A DNA stretch of 64,000 bases from JACKAQ01 sp965227145. GTDB lineage: Bacteria; Calditrichota; Calditrichia; RBG-13-44-9; J075. The notes beneath the pieces were generated by a model. The model made no database searches. It saw nothing but the letters and a program-made list of their open reading frames with translations, and was not told the origin of the DNA. Below, piece by piece: positions 1 to 9,015 of the stretch. Location of the stretch: NCBI GenBank assembly GCA_965227145.1, contig OZ245730.1, positions 6,076,001-6,140,000 on the forward strand, written 5' to 3'. Position 1 is the first letter of the stretch, and each line of letters opens with the position of its first letter. A program made the translations under genes and the position numbers.

Positions 1-381
1 ATCCAGATAATCTTCTGCCGGAAGCAGGGTGAGTAAATCGATGGCAAATTTGCGCACATCTTTTTCGGTGTCGCAAATGTAACCGGCGATGGCCGGAACA
101 GCCAGTGCGCCCATTTTAACCAACGTATCGCCGGTTAAATTACGGACGGAAATATTATCGCTGGCCATCAGCGGTGCAATTTGTGCTGCCAGCGAAGCAT
201 CGGCATTGAGCACCAGAAACTGGGCGGCTGCATCGCGCACGCCTCTGTCCTCATCTGCCAGCAATCCTGCCGCCAGAGATGCTGCTTTGGGCGAAAAATC
301 GCCATCTGTCAGCTCTTCCAGCGCCAGCCGCCGGTCAAATGCGTTTTGGCTGTTTAGCTTTTTAATGATTTCCGGTTTCAT
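1..381 (-). CDS. HEAT-repeat protein, C-terminus beyond window edge
   Basis: The reverse strand is open from an ATG at 381 to the window edge, giving 127 residues and continuing outside. The visible part is an all-helical, Ala/Leu-rich protein with recurring units resembling HEAT repeats: a turn such as DEDRGVRDAAAQFLV followed by DNISVRNLTGDTLVKMG and then TEKDVRKFAIDLL. HEAT proteins act as protein-binding scaffolds; no catalytic motif is visible. A GGGGAA purine run lies upstream of the ATG. The gene follows a chemoreceptor and cheW on the same strand, so a role as an accessory in chemotaxis signalling is likely by context only. The length and C-terminal domains cannot be judged. Confidence 0.7.
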   Translation of the reverse strand, partial: MKPEIIKKLNSQNAFDRRLALEELTDGDFSPKAASLAAGLLADEDRGVRDAAAQFLVLNADASLAAQIAPLMASDNISVRNLTGDTLVKMGALAVPAIAGYICDTEKDVRKFAIDLLTLLPAEDYLD

Positions 382-676
382 GGTTAATTTCCCCGATTCC
401 TGAATACAATTATTTCGATTGTTATGCCGGGAAGCTGATTAACCAAAAAGGTGTAAATCGCTGATTTTTAGTAAATTAAATCGGCTGGTTTCCCATCGTT
501 CGATGAAAAAAAGTAACCTTCCTGGTTCAAAATCCTTCCCTCGTTCAATTCGATATTCGACGTTAAAACCCGTTACTTAATGATTTAAATCCAAAAAAAT
601 TAACGTCTGTCTTGTTTTCCCAACATCCTTTTTGCCCATTACCGGTATTTTTCGCATAACGCGTACCGGTTGGGGA

Positions 677-2335
677 TTAAAACGCTTCAAATGATTCCGA
701 GTGACGTTTCGTTGCTTTACGTTGCTGCACCTGTTTTTCAGAATTTGAAGATTTACTGTTGCGTTGTACAAAAACATCCTGGTTTAGGTTGAACCGTTTT
801 AACAGGTTTTGCAATTCATTGGTCATGTTGCTTAATTCATTAATGGATAAAGCAATATGCGATGCGCCATCCGCTGCCTGCGAAGATACGCTGGAAATGG
901 TATCGATATTTTTTGCAATTTCCTCGCTGGTGGTGCTTTGCTGCTCGCTGGCAGTGGCTATTTGATTGATGTAATCGCCAATGGTTTGGGCGCTGTCCAC
1001 AATTTCGTTTAGTGCTTGCCCGGCGGCATCCGCCAGGTGAATGCCCTGGGCAACGGTTTCGTTGCCGCGTTTCATTGCTTCAACAGCTTCCTGCGTTTCT
1101 TTTTGGATGGTCAGGATCATCACCGAAATTTTTTCGGTTGCCTGCGTGGTGCGTTCCGCCAATTTACGAACTTCGTCCGCAACTACGGCAAAACCGCGTC
1201 CCTGTTCGCCGGCGCGCGCTGCTTCGATGGCCGCGTTTAGCGCCAGCAGGTTGGTTTGATCGGCAATATCTTCAATCACGGATACGATTTCGCCGATCTC
1301 CGAGCTGGATTCACCCAATCGCTGAACGGTTTGGGCGGAATTTTTGACAACCTGGGCAATCACCCGAATATTTTCAACCGTTTGCTGAACGACCCGACCG
1401 CCTTCTTCGGCGATTTTTCCGTTTTGGGCAGCGGCATTTGCAGCCTGCGTGGCATTTGCGGCGCTGCTGATGCTGGATCTCGCCATTTCCTCTACTGCTG
1501 CGGCAACTTCGTTGGCATGTGCCGATTGCTGCCGTGCGCTACTGGCAAGGCTGTTGGTGCTGGTCGATATTTCTGATGTGGAATCTGCAACGATGTATGC
1601 GGTATCCACAGATTTTTGGAGTGTCTCTTTGATTGAATGAATAAATTTGTCGAATGCCCGGATGAGCGTTCCCATTTCGTTGGAATAGGGATAATTCAGG
1701 CTCGTATTCAAATCTGCCTGATGAACCTGTTCGGTAATGAGTGCTAACGGGCTCAGCACCAGTTTGTTAAAAAATAGCAACCCGATGATACTCGCAATAA
1801 TGACGCAACCCAACAATCCAAACAATATCAACCGTTTGGTGGCGAGCGCGTTTTTATTGTCGCTGAAAAACAGTTCTGTCAGTGCGTCGGATTGCCGGAT
1901 CAGCTCGTGGCTGTATTGTTGAATAACTTCCATCGCGCTAAGGCTGGCTTGTTGCGATGCCGCTGTTGTGTCCGGCGCATGTAATCTGGAAAGGTGCGTT
2001 TGATATTCACTCCAGGTGTTGCCAATTTGGCTAAGCTGGGATTGAATTTCGGCAGATTCAATTGCTGCCGGTAATGCAGGTAAACGATTCAGGTTGGCTT
2101 CAAAATCGGCGATAGCCTGGCTCAAATCGGATGCGCTTCCGGTAGAATTTGCAACCCGGTAGGCATTTTTTTCAAGCTGGATGGACAGCGCTTTTTGCTG
2201 AAACGCGACTTTAATTGCTTCGTTTGTAAGTTGTTGTTTGCTTTCGAGGGTCAAAAATCCACCGAGAATCGCAACGACAAAAAGTATGATAACTCCGAAT
2301 AATAACATGAACTTAAGGCGTAAGCTGTTTAACAT
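677..2335 (-). CDS. methyl-accepting chemotaxis protein
   Basis: A transmembrane chemoreceptor of 552 residues that would signal to a CheA-CheW array. The order is an N-terminal membrane helix (about 8-30), a periplasmic helical sensor domain of about 140 residues, a second membrane helix (about 170-195), a HAMP-like linker, and a long cytoplasmic coiled coil. The coiled coil contains the highly conserved hairpin tip with IEDIADQTNLLALNAAIEAA and GFAVVADEVRKLAERT. I prefer the ATG at 2335 because a GAGG purine run precedes it; an in-frame start at 2359 would add eight residues. The C-terminal tail is polar and has no CheR-docking pentapeptide. The ligand is unknown. An inverted repeat (641-647/664-670) lies just past the stop. 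Confidence 0.93.
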   Translation of the reverse strand: MLNSLRLKFMLLFGVIILFVVAILGGFLTLESKQQLTNEAIKVAFQQKALSIQLEKNAYRVANSTGSASDLSQAIADFEANLNRLPALPAAIESAEIQSQLSQIGNTWSEYQTHLSRLHAPDTTAASQQASLSAMEVIQQYSHELIRQSDALTELFFSDNKNALATKRLILFGLLGCVIIASIIGLLFFNKLVLSPLALITEQVHQADLNTSLNYPYSNEMGTLIRAFDKFIHSIKETLQKSVDTAYIVADSTSEISTSTNSLASSARQQSAHANEVAAAVEEMARSSISSAANATQAANAAAQNGKIAEEGGRVVQQTVENIRVIAQVVKNSAQTVQRLGESSSEIGEIVSVIEDIADQTNLLALNAAIEAARAGEQGRGFAVVADEVRKLAERTTQATEKISVMILTIQKETQEAVEAMKRGNETVAQGIHLADAAGQALNEIVDSAQTIGDYINQIATASEQQSTTSEEIAKNIDTISSVSSQAADGASHIALSINELSNMTNELQNLLKRFNLNQDVFVQRNSKSSNSEKQVQQRKATKRHSESFEAF

Positions 2336-2419
2336 TCCTGTTTCCTCTAACATTTGCAAATTCCCTGTTGAACGGCATGCACATCATCACCGTGCAAAAA
2401 CCTGTACTGTGCGAAAAAT

Positions 2420-2905
2420 TTACGCAACCTCTTCAAAAGCCAACAAATCCTGATGTTCGCCGGCGCTGAGCACTCTTACCAAATCCAGCAAAATCAGCAA
2501 CCGGTCATCCAGTTTTGCCACACCGGTGATGTAACGGGCGTCGATATCGATGGCCAATTCCGGCGGCGGTTCGATAATCGATTTCGGCACGCGCAACACT
2601 TCCTGAACCTGATCGACCAGAAAACCAACTACTTTTTCACCCAGCTCAACAACGATAATCCGGGTTTCCTTGTCCCGTTTGCGGGGAATTCTGCCAAACC
2701 GTTTTCGCAGATCAACTACCGGCACAATTTTGCCGCGCAAATTGATAACCCCTTCGATAAAATCAGGCGCATTGGGAACCCGGCTGATTTCCATCATTCG
2801 GATAATCTCCTGTACGTTGAGAATATCGATTCCGTACTCTTCGTTTTCTACAACAAAGCTAACGAGCTGGTAAATTATGCCTGAATCTTGATTGACTTTA
2901 CTCAT
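2420..2905 (-). CDS. cheW: chemotaxis coupling protein CheW
   Basis: A 161-residue single-domain CheW that links chemoreceptors to the CheA kinase in the cytoplasm. The family signature is clear: an N-terminal strand FVVENEEYGIDILNVQEI, the segment VINLRGKIVPVVDLRKRFG, a later VGFLVDQVQEVLRV, and the end segment YITGVAKLDDRLLILLDLVRVL. Length is normal for the family. An AAGGAG site lies just before the ATG at 2905. It sits between two receptor genes on the same strand, 84 bases before the full-length receptor, and the whole segment looks like one chemotaxis operon running off the left edge, where cheA or cheR might be expected. Confidence 0.95.
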   Translation of the reverse strand: MSKVNQDSGIIYQLVSFVVENEEYGIDILNVQEIIRMMEISRVPNAPDFIEGVINLRGKIVPVVDLRKRFGRIPRKRDKETRIIVVELGEKVVGFLVDQVQEVLRVPKSIIEPPPELAIDIDARYITGVAKLDDRLLILLDLVRVLSAGEHQDLLAFEEVA

Positions 2906-2993
2906 TGAATCACTCCTTAACGCTTAAAGCGAAAAATTCACGTTCCGTTGTCTTTGAATTTTATCGGACTTTTATTTTATATAGTTGAGCGAA

Positions 2994-3617
2994 TTAATAT
3001 CTATCTAATGTAAAATCCTGTGAACGTTCCTGCCGGTTTACGGAAATGGCAGGATTTTCACCCATTTCGATCCGGAATTGCTGAACAATTTCCTGCAGCA
3101 CAGTCATCATTCTGGATAACGATTGCGTTGCTTCGGAAATTTCGGAAATACTGCTTGCCGATTTTTTTGTTGCCTGCGTGGTGCGTTCTGCCAACTTGCG
3201 AACCTCATCTGCAACAACGGCAAAGCCTTTGCCCTGCTCACCGGCGCGCGCCGCCTCGATAGCCGCGTTCAGCGCCAGCAAGTTGGTCTGGTCGGCAATA
3301 TCGTTAATTACGGCAATAATTTTTGCGTTCTTGCAGACTGGCAAATCTTGCTCTGCGTCACCATTTATTAACCCGTTCAGTGTTTTGTTAAATAATGCAG
3401 CCGTTTCTTTTAAAACCGCGGCTTGTATAATATTTTGAGAAAAAGCGAGCGTTTCTTTACTCATCTTCTGTGAAAGCATGCGTTGCCGTCCGGCAAGATT
3501 GATAACGACGGCATCTTTTTCCTGATCCGTGACAGTAAAAAATGTTGCAATTACAGTCGCAATCAACAATAACGTAAAGGAGGTAAAAATAGCTCCCATT
3601 TTAGTTTGTAGTCGCAT
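2994..3617 (-). CDS. PilJ-type chemoreceptor with large internal deletion
   Basis: A 207-residue protein that joins the two ends of a chemoreceptor. Residues 1-100 carry one membrane helix followed by the type IV pili methyl-accepting (PilJ) sensor signature INLAGRQRMLSQKMSKETL and NGLINGDAEQDLPVCKN. Directly after this, without a second membrane helix, HAMP domain or methylation helices, comes the receptor tip VINDIADQTNLLALNAAIEA and FAVVADEVRKLAERTTQAT. The receptor then ends after a short helix. Full family members have roughly 500-600 residues. The frame is intact and an AGGAG site precedes the ATG, so it may be expressed, but with this topology the tip would lie on the sensor's side of the membrane. 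Probably a decaying copy or a decoy; function unproven. Confidence 0.8.
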   Translation of the reverse strand: MRLQTKMGAIFTSFTLLLIATVIATFFTVTDQEKDAVVINLAGRQRMLSQKMSKETLAFSQNIIQAAVLKETAALFNKTLNGLINGDAEQDLPVCKNAKIIAVINDIADQTNLLALNAAIEAARAGEQGKGFAVVADEVRKLAERTTQATKKSASSISEISEATQSLSRMMTVLQEIVQQFRIEMGENPAISVNRQERSQDFTLDRY

Positions 3618-4375
3618 ATCTGCAATCTCCTGTTTAATGCCGGAACAGTGTTTTTATAATATTAATTCTGCAAACTGTGTTCCGATTCAATCTTATGCAG
3701 CAGGATAAATATTCGACGGTAGCTTGAAACAAATTAGATTTTTTGATCAATTAAACAGTTGGGGTTATGAAACAGGAGACCGGATTTGTGCACGAACAGA
3801 GCGAACAGTTAGGTTTATTGGCGCAAATTTGATGTAGCAACACTTAAATAATGAAATTTTTTAACTTGGAATTGATACCCGGATAAAATTATATTTAACC
3901 GACATATCAATAAAATAATGACATAATCATGTAGTTTAGTGCATCTTTTTTGAGGAAAGCCGAAAAATAAGAATGATCAATCAGGTGGTGAGCAATATAA
4001 ATTTTGCATATTCATGCATGATTTGCGTTATTTGCCGCAACATGTCCGTGATATAACAACTTTTTTTGACAATCAGCAGGAATACAATTCGCCGGGCTCT
4101 ATCGGAAAATCTTGATAAATCCACGATCCCCGCGAAAATTGAAATACTACCACGCAGTTATTACATATTATTCCGCGAATTTATTCCAAACACAATATTA
4201 TTGCACAGAATGGCAATCTATTTGCATCGATTAATCGTTGTTTAAACAGGTGAAATGCGATTCCCGTGAAGTAAACCGGGATTAAAAAAATGTAAAATAC
4301 CCAACAGATATTTGGGGATCGAACAGAATTCAGAAAAAGTCGACTCATTTTAAGGAAACAGCAAAGAGGTTATTT
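3618..4375. other. 758-base intergenic region between divergent genes
   Basis: An AT-rich stretch separates the divergent PilJ-type gene and the HIT gene. It must contain both promoters, but I could not pick out a convincing -35/-10 pair for either. No open frame with coding character, no tRNA-like fold and no long repeat is visible. It is unusually long for this window, where most spacers are under 200 bases, so a small RNA or a lost gene could be hidden here. Confidence 0.6.
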
Positions 4376-4900
4376 ATGAATAAACGTTTAGTGGACGACG
4401 CCGTTTGGATACCGGGAAGACGACAGCATTTTTTTAATGAATATGGCGATGCCGAAGATAGCGAATGCGAGGCATGTGCCCGGATTTCTGCACAAAGTGA
4501 TCGCCCGGAACAGGTGCTTTACCGGGGAAAACACTGCTGCGTGATTCACAGCCCAACGCCCTATACGGTGGGGCATTTTCTGATAATACCTAACCGTCAC
4601 ATGTGCAGCATTCGCGAATTATTGGATCGTGAAAGTCTGGATATTATGCAGACACAGCAAATGTGCATGGAAGTGCTGGATGCCGTTATTCGCCCGAACG
4701 GTTACGATACGGGAACCAGCGCCGGAAAAGTTGAGCATGGTATGGCTTCACGCCATCTGGTTTTTCATGTTGTGCCGCGCCGAATGGGTGATAAAAACCT
4801 AATGCTAACGGTTCGCACACGCCGGGAATTGCAAATGCTCCAGCGAAATGCACAACTGGCGTTCCGCCGTGAATTTGAGGAACGTATTTTTGCTGAATAA
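4376..4900 (+). CDS. HIT-family protein lacking the catalytic histidine
   Basis: A 174-residue member of the histidine-triad family, closest in layout to bacterial Ap4A phosphorylase-like and hydrolase-like HIT proteins. It has the N-terminal metal-type CEAC, then VLYRGKHCCVIHSPTPYTVG and HFLIIPNRHMCSI, and the C-terminal motif RHLVFHVVPRR. Normal members read H-x-H-x-H-x-x there and use the middle His as the nucleophile; here the positions are H127, V129 and H131, so the nucleophile position is Val. An AGAGG site precedes the ATG. It stands alone with no operon partner. It may bind nucleotides without cleaving them, or use other chemistry; the fold assignment is firm, the activity is not. 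Confidence 0.85.
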   Translation: MNKRLVDDAVWIPGRRQHFFNEYGDAEDSECEACARISAQSDRPEQVLYRGKHCCVIHSPTPYTVGHFLIIPNRHMCSIRELLDRESLDIMQTQQMCMEVLDAVIRPNGYDTGTSAGKVEHGMASRHLVFHVVPRRMGDKNLMLTVRTRRELQMLQRNAQLAFRREFEERIFAE

Positions 4901-4960
4901 AGCGGATTTACGCTGTTTTCTTACCCATACGAACAAAATATTTTTGGCAGATAACAGCGG

Positions 4961-7900
4961 TTAATCTTCAGACAGCGGCGCAGCGCCCGGTTTGTAGATG
5001 ATTCCTTTGTTATTGTGCCCGTTCATTTTAACCACAATCGGTTGATCGAACTGCAGGTGGCGAACAAATTTGTTTTGCATGTTTGCCGGCTGTTCGCTCA
5101 ACCAATCCCATTGGATAAAGCTCGATTTAACACTGCTGGCTATCGTGAAATAACCAATCATAAACGAAGTAATGTTGTGGAAAAAGTGCGATCCCTGCGA
5201 TGGCTCCACCTCAAAATCCCGGAAGCTGGATTCCACAATCACCCGTGCGCCGGAAATTTGCTCCCAATTGACCGGAATGCCCAGCCACGGGTCCATCGAT
5301 CCCCATCGGCCAACGCCAATCAGAATATACGGGCGGTCTTCTTTCTGCAGACGGCTGTTCAATTTGTGAATTTCTTTCGCCACATCGACAGTTTTTGAGC
5401 GATCGAAATTTTGGTAATCGACCATCACCACATCAAAAATATTTTTCAAAATACCGTTGCCCAAAACCTGGCTGCTTTGGCAAATCAGGGTTTGGCTGTC
5501 TGCATCTTCCACATCCAGCTGTTCGGCTTCTTTGCTGAGCACCAGCGGGCGCATTTGTAAAATACCGAATTCCTTCGGTTGGCCGTATGGCACGCTCATG
5601 TTCACCGCGAATTCGATTTCCACCGGCGTTCCCATTCCTTTCCGCCCGATTTCCAGCAAGTCCTGCAAAATTTCCGGCAGCGGAAAAATATTGTTTTTCA
5701 GCACGGGCGCAAACGTGATCAACCGGGAACCGCGCCGGGAAAGCCCGTCGTATATCGCATGATTTTCGTGCGAATATGTTGATCCCACAGAATATAATGT
5801 GCCATCTTCCTCGGCAATCTGCAGCCGGAACGGCTGGATAATTTTTTCAAAAGATTCCGCATTTGCTTCGAGCGGAACGCTCATATCCAACGCAAAAAAG
5901 CTGCGCTGGTTATTGTTCAACGTTTCGTTGATGCTCGAAAATTGATGAATATGTTTTGGATATCGCGGACAAAATTTGACCGTATTGCCGCCTTCCACAA
6001 CCGTTTTCCCCAATCCCAACGCCACGGAAACGATGCCGTCGGACGCTTTTTGCGGGCTGATCGGGTAAAAATTATGCGATTTCGCCACGCCGGAAAAATC
6101 CGGGTAATAGCGTTGTTTGTGTTTCTGACCAACCATTTTCTGGATGATCACCGCCATTTTTTCTTCTTCCACGCGATAGGTTGCCAGGTTCACATAATCT
6201 TTGGCGCGTTTGTAAAATGTGGAGGCATAAACGCATTTGATGGCGTTCAGCAGCTCATCCAGCCGCACTTGCGAATCGAAATGCGTGTTGGGCAGCATGT
6301 AGGTTGTGTACACGCCGGCAAACGGGTGATATTGCGAATCTTCCAGCAAACTGGACGATCGCACCGCCAGCGGATCGCGCATTAAATTGAGAAATTGCGT
6401 GAGTTGATACAGTGCTTTCGGCGGAAATCGCTCGGCTTTCAGAAAATGAGCGGTAATTTCCGCATCGCTGTAATTGCCCGAAAGCGCTGTTGCCCGCAGA
6501 TTATTTCGCTCGATAAATTCATCGAAAACTTCCGTGCCCAACACCACCGTCGGCGGCACCTGAATGATGAGATTTTTATATTTGTCATTCAGCCGGAACC
6601 GGTTGACCAACAAATTCACAAAGCTGAGCCCGCGTGCTTTTCCGCCCAGCGATCCGCCGCCGATTCGCGCAAAACCATCCTGAATATCAAATGCTTCTTT
6701 TTTGAAATCGGTGATGGCGCCACGGCTGCGGCTTTTGCGGTATTTTCGCAGATATTCGATAACCGCTGTGCGAAATTCTTCAATCGATTTGTATTCGGAA
6801 ATTTTACGGGGACGCAATTGGTGCGCCAGCCAAAACTCTGTGCGCGCTTTCAGCCATTTCGAAAAATGATTGCGTTCGGCGTGATAATTCAGGCTTTCCT
6901 CCGGCACCCGGTGCAACTGGCGCTCCAGCGATACGAGATCTCGGGCGCGCCCGACTTCCTGATTGTCCGGCATGCGGAAAACAAAATCGCCAAAACCGAA
7001 CTGATCGCTCATAAATTTCCGCAAATCATTCAGCAGTGTCGGAGAATTTTTCAGCAAAAAGGATGCGCTGACATCATTCGCCTCGCTCTCAAATTCCTGC
7101 GATGTCGATTGAAGCATAATGGGAATGTCATCTTGCTTCTGTTTGGCATTTTTGGCAAACTCAATTCCCGCGCGGGGATTTTGCTCGCCATCGCGATTAA
7201 AATCGATATCCGAAATAATACCCAAAATGGAATCCTGATATTTTTCGAAATTATACCAGGCATCCTCATAATTGGTGCAGAGCAGGATTTTCGGGCGCGC
7301 GCGCATCCGCAAATAACGGTCGGAAAGATTGATGCCCTCGGAAATCAGCCGCTGCGATTGTTCGAACAATTCCATGTAAATAATCGGCAAAAACGACGAA
7401 TAATAACGAACGCTATCTTCAATTAAAATAATGGTTTGAACACCGACTGTTTGTGTGTCGTGCTCAACATTTACGCTGTCTTCCAAATGTTTGATGATGG
7501 CGATAAGAATGCGAAAATCGCCCTGCCAGATAAACACGCGGTCGAACAATTCCGCGCTGTAATACGAGAGCAATTCCGACGTTTCGCGGTTGTCGTAAGT
7601 GAGCAAAACGATGGGAATATCGAGATCCGCGTCGCGAACGCGTTTGGCAAATGCGGCAACTTCCATATCCTCGATGTGCGGTGTGGTGATAATCAGGTCG
7701 TAACGTTTTTCGGTTTTGGCGAGTTCCAGCGCTTTCCATCCGCTGGAAACGCGGGTGAGTTCCGGCGCTTCGCTCAGGTTCAATCCGCGATATTCATCGC
7801 GAATCAGTTCGTACAGCCGCCCGTCCTCTTCGAACACATACAAATCGTAAAGGCTGCTCACCAAAATCACGTTGCGGATGCGATAGCGCATCAAATCCTG

Positions 7901-7969
7901 AAAGCCCTTGAATACGGTGCCGCTGTCCGGTTCCATTGCGTTAAAATCGATGTCGGGAAAATCGCTCAT
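4961..7969 (-). CDS. tandem receiver - PEP/pyruvate-binding domain protein
   Basis: A 1002-residue cytoplasmic protein. Residues about 35-165 form a receiver-like fold whose phospho-acceptor position is Thr (DLIITT, near 93) and whose acidic pocket is missing. Residues about 176-330 form a second receiver with an acidic pair (LIEDS), a likely acceptor Asp (GIISDID, near 254) and a later Lys (SFLLKN). From about 435 comes the ATP-grasp-like PEP/pyruvate-binding domain of PEP synthase and pyruvate phosphate dikinase, with SLGGKARGLSF and VRSSSLLEDS. I see no TSHxA phosphohistidine domain, so a complete PPDK cycle is unlikely. A C-terminal region contains GVGRWGSMDPWLG. It lies 37 bases after the cyclotransferase gene, so the two may be co-transcribed. 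Substrate unknown. Confidence 0.85.
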   Translation of the reverse strand: MSDFPDIDFNAMEPDSGTVFKGFQDLMRYRIRNVILVSSLYDLYVFEEDGRLYELIRDEYRGLNLSEAPELTRVSSGWKALELAKTEKRYDLIITTPHIEDMEVAAFAKRVRDADLDIPIVLLTYDNRETSELLSYYSAELFDRVFIWQGDFRILIAIIKHLEDSVNVEHDTQTVGVQTIILIEDSVRYYSSFLPIIYMELFEQSQRLISEGINLSDRYLRMRARPKILLCTNYEDAWYNFEKYQDSILGIISDIDFNRDGEQNPRAGIEFAKNAKQKQDDIPIMLQSTSQEFESEANDVSASFLLKNSPTLLNDLRKFMSDQFGFGDFVFRMPDNQEVGRARDLVSLERQLHRVPEESLNYHAERNHFSKWLKARTEFWLAHQLRPRKISEYKSIEEFRTAVIEYLRKYRKSRSRGAITDFKKEAFDIQDGFARIGGGSLGGKARGLSFVNLLVNRFRLNDKYKNLIIQVPPTVVLGTEVFDEFIERNNLRATALSGNYSDAEITAHFLKAERFPPKALYQLTQFLNLMRDPLAVRSSSLLEDSQYHPFAGVYTTYMLPNTHFDSQVRLDELLNAIKCVYASTFYKRAKDYVNLATYRVEEEKMAVIIQKMVGQKHKQRYYPDFSGVAKSHNFYPISPQKASDGIVSVALGLGKTVVEGGNTVKFCPRYPKHIHQFSSINETLNNNQRSFFALDMSVPLEANAESFEKIIQPFRLQIAEEDGTLYSVGSTYSHENHAIYDGLSRRGSRLITFAPVLKNNIFPLPEILQDLLEIGRKGMGTPVEIEFAVNMSVPYGQPKEFGILQMRPLVLSKEAEQLDVEDADSQTLICQSSQVLGNGILKNIFDVVMVDYQNFDRSKTVDVAKEIHKLNSRLQKEDRPYILIGVGRWGSMDPWLGIPVNWEQISGARVIVESSFRDFEVEPSQGSHFFHNITSFMIGYFTIASSVKSSFIQWDWLSEQPANMQNKFVRHLQFDQPIVVKMNGHNNKGIIYKPGAAPLSED

Positions 7970-8006
7970 GGTTGTAACTCGTTGTTTTTATTGTCGATAA
8001 ATTCAA

Positions 8007-8843
8007 TCAAAATGTCACTTCGAACATGCGCTGCCAGTTTTTGCCGGTTACGAAAAAAGTGCCCGAATCCGCACGCCAGGCAATGCCGTTCAGCACGTGT
8101 TCGGAATTGGTTTGCTGCTCGATAGCAACCAGTTCCGAGCAGTCGATCACCCGGGTTGCCATGCCGGTTCCCGGCGAAATTTCCAGAAAATAATCGCGTC
8201 GCCAGACGTTGGCGTAAATCAGATTGTTGGCAAATTCCAGCTCGTTTAACGAGCTGACCGCTTCGCCATCGCGAGTAACGGAAATGGTGCGCACAAGTTT
8301 GAAGTCGTCATCGCGAAAATAAAGGGTTGGTGAACCGTCGCTCATTATAAAATGATCGTCATTTGTGGTCAAACCCCAGCCTTCCGTGCCGTACCGGAAG
8401 GTGTCCACCTGCGCCAGCGAGCTTGCATCATAAATAAACGCCACCCGCGATTGCCAGGTGAGCTGCACAAATCGCCCGTTTTTCAGCGCCAAACCCTCGC
8501 CGAAATATTGATTCGGCAGCGTGTCGCTGTGCAGCACTTCGCCGGTTTCCGGTGCAACTTTGCGAAAAGTGGAGATGCCGTATCGCCCGCTGCCCTCAAA
8601 CAAAAATCCCTCGTGAAACAGCAACCCCTGAGTGAACGATCCGCTGTCGTGCGGATATGTCGCCACAATTTCCGGCTGCACCACCGGGATTTCTTCGGGC
8701 GGATTATTGTCGCCGCCGCCGGGCGTTGTCGGGGAATTTTCGCTACAGGAATAGAGCAAAAACAGCAGCAAAATCCAAAGTGTCCATATGCCTTTGATGT
8801 TGTATTTTCGCAGATTAATCGGGATATTCCTCTTCAAAATCAT
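8007..8843 (-). CDS. glutaminyl-peptide cyclotransferase, lipoprotein
   Basis: A 278-residue secreted lipoprotein of the bacterial/plant-type glutamine cyclotransferase family, a five-bladed propeller that turns N-terminal Gln into pyroglutamate. The N-terminus is a basic stretch, a hydrophobic helix and the lipobox LLYSC, followed by a Pro/Gly linker. The catalytic domain shows PHDSGSFTQGLLFHEGFLFE, YFGEGLALKNGRFVQLTW, SDGSPTLYF, LNELEF, IYANVWRRDYF and VLNGIAWRADSGTFFVTGK, all family landmarks. The reading frame is open further upstream to 9089, but that would overlap the divergent decarboxylase gene; the ATG at 8843 starts a proper signal sequence. It runs toward the receiver-PEP gene. Confidence 0.9.
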   Translation of the reverse strand: MILKRNIPINLRKYNIKGIWTLWILLLFLLYSCSENSPTTPGGGDNNPPEEIPVVQPEIVATYPHDSGSFTQGLLFHEGFLFEGSGRYGISTFRKVAPETGEVLHSDTLPNQYFGEGLALKNGRFVQLTWQSRVAFIYDASSLAQVDTFRYGTEGWGLTTNDDHFIMSDGSPTLYFRDDDFKLVRTISVTRDGEAVSSLNELEFANNLIYANVWRRDYFLEISPGTGMATRVIDCSELVAIEQQTNSEHVLNGIAWRADSGTFFVTGKNWQRMFEVTF

Positions 8844-9015
8844 TTGTAAGCCGCGGTGTTTGCGGAGATCGCAGAGAAAAGCTGAGGCACGTTGAAATTT
8901 CTCCGTGATCCCAGCGTCCGCTGCGGTTCGATTCCCAAACGGTCTGTAAATCAAATTTGACGGTGCGATAGCCCGTTGATTAATATCCAAATTTTCCACA
9001 TTCAAAGCAACCGCA

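Noticed and set aside
89..403. A plus-strand open frame at the left edge
   Set aside because: The reverse strand gives HEAT-like repeats and a ribosome site; the plus frame is Ser/Ala-rich shadow.
523..545. A T-loop-like sequence suggesting a tRNA
   Set aside because: GGTTCAAAATCC is present but no acceptor or anticodon stem can be paired around it.
641..670. ACCGGTA/TACCGGT as terminator of the chemoreceptor gene
   Set aside because: The arms are perfect but the loop is 16 bases and no T-run follows on the reverse strand.
6395..7426. A 343-codon open frame opposite the receiver-PEP gene
   Set aside because: Antisense shadow with no recognisable domain and no ribosome site.
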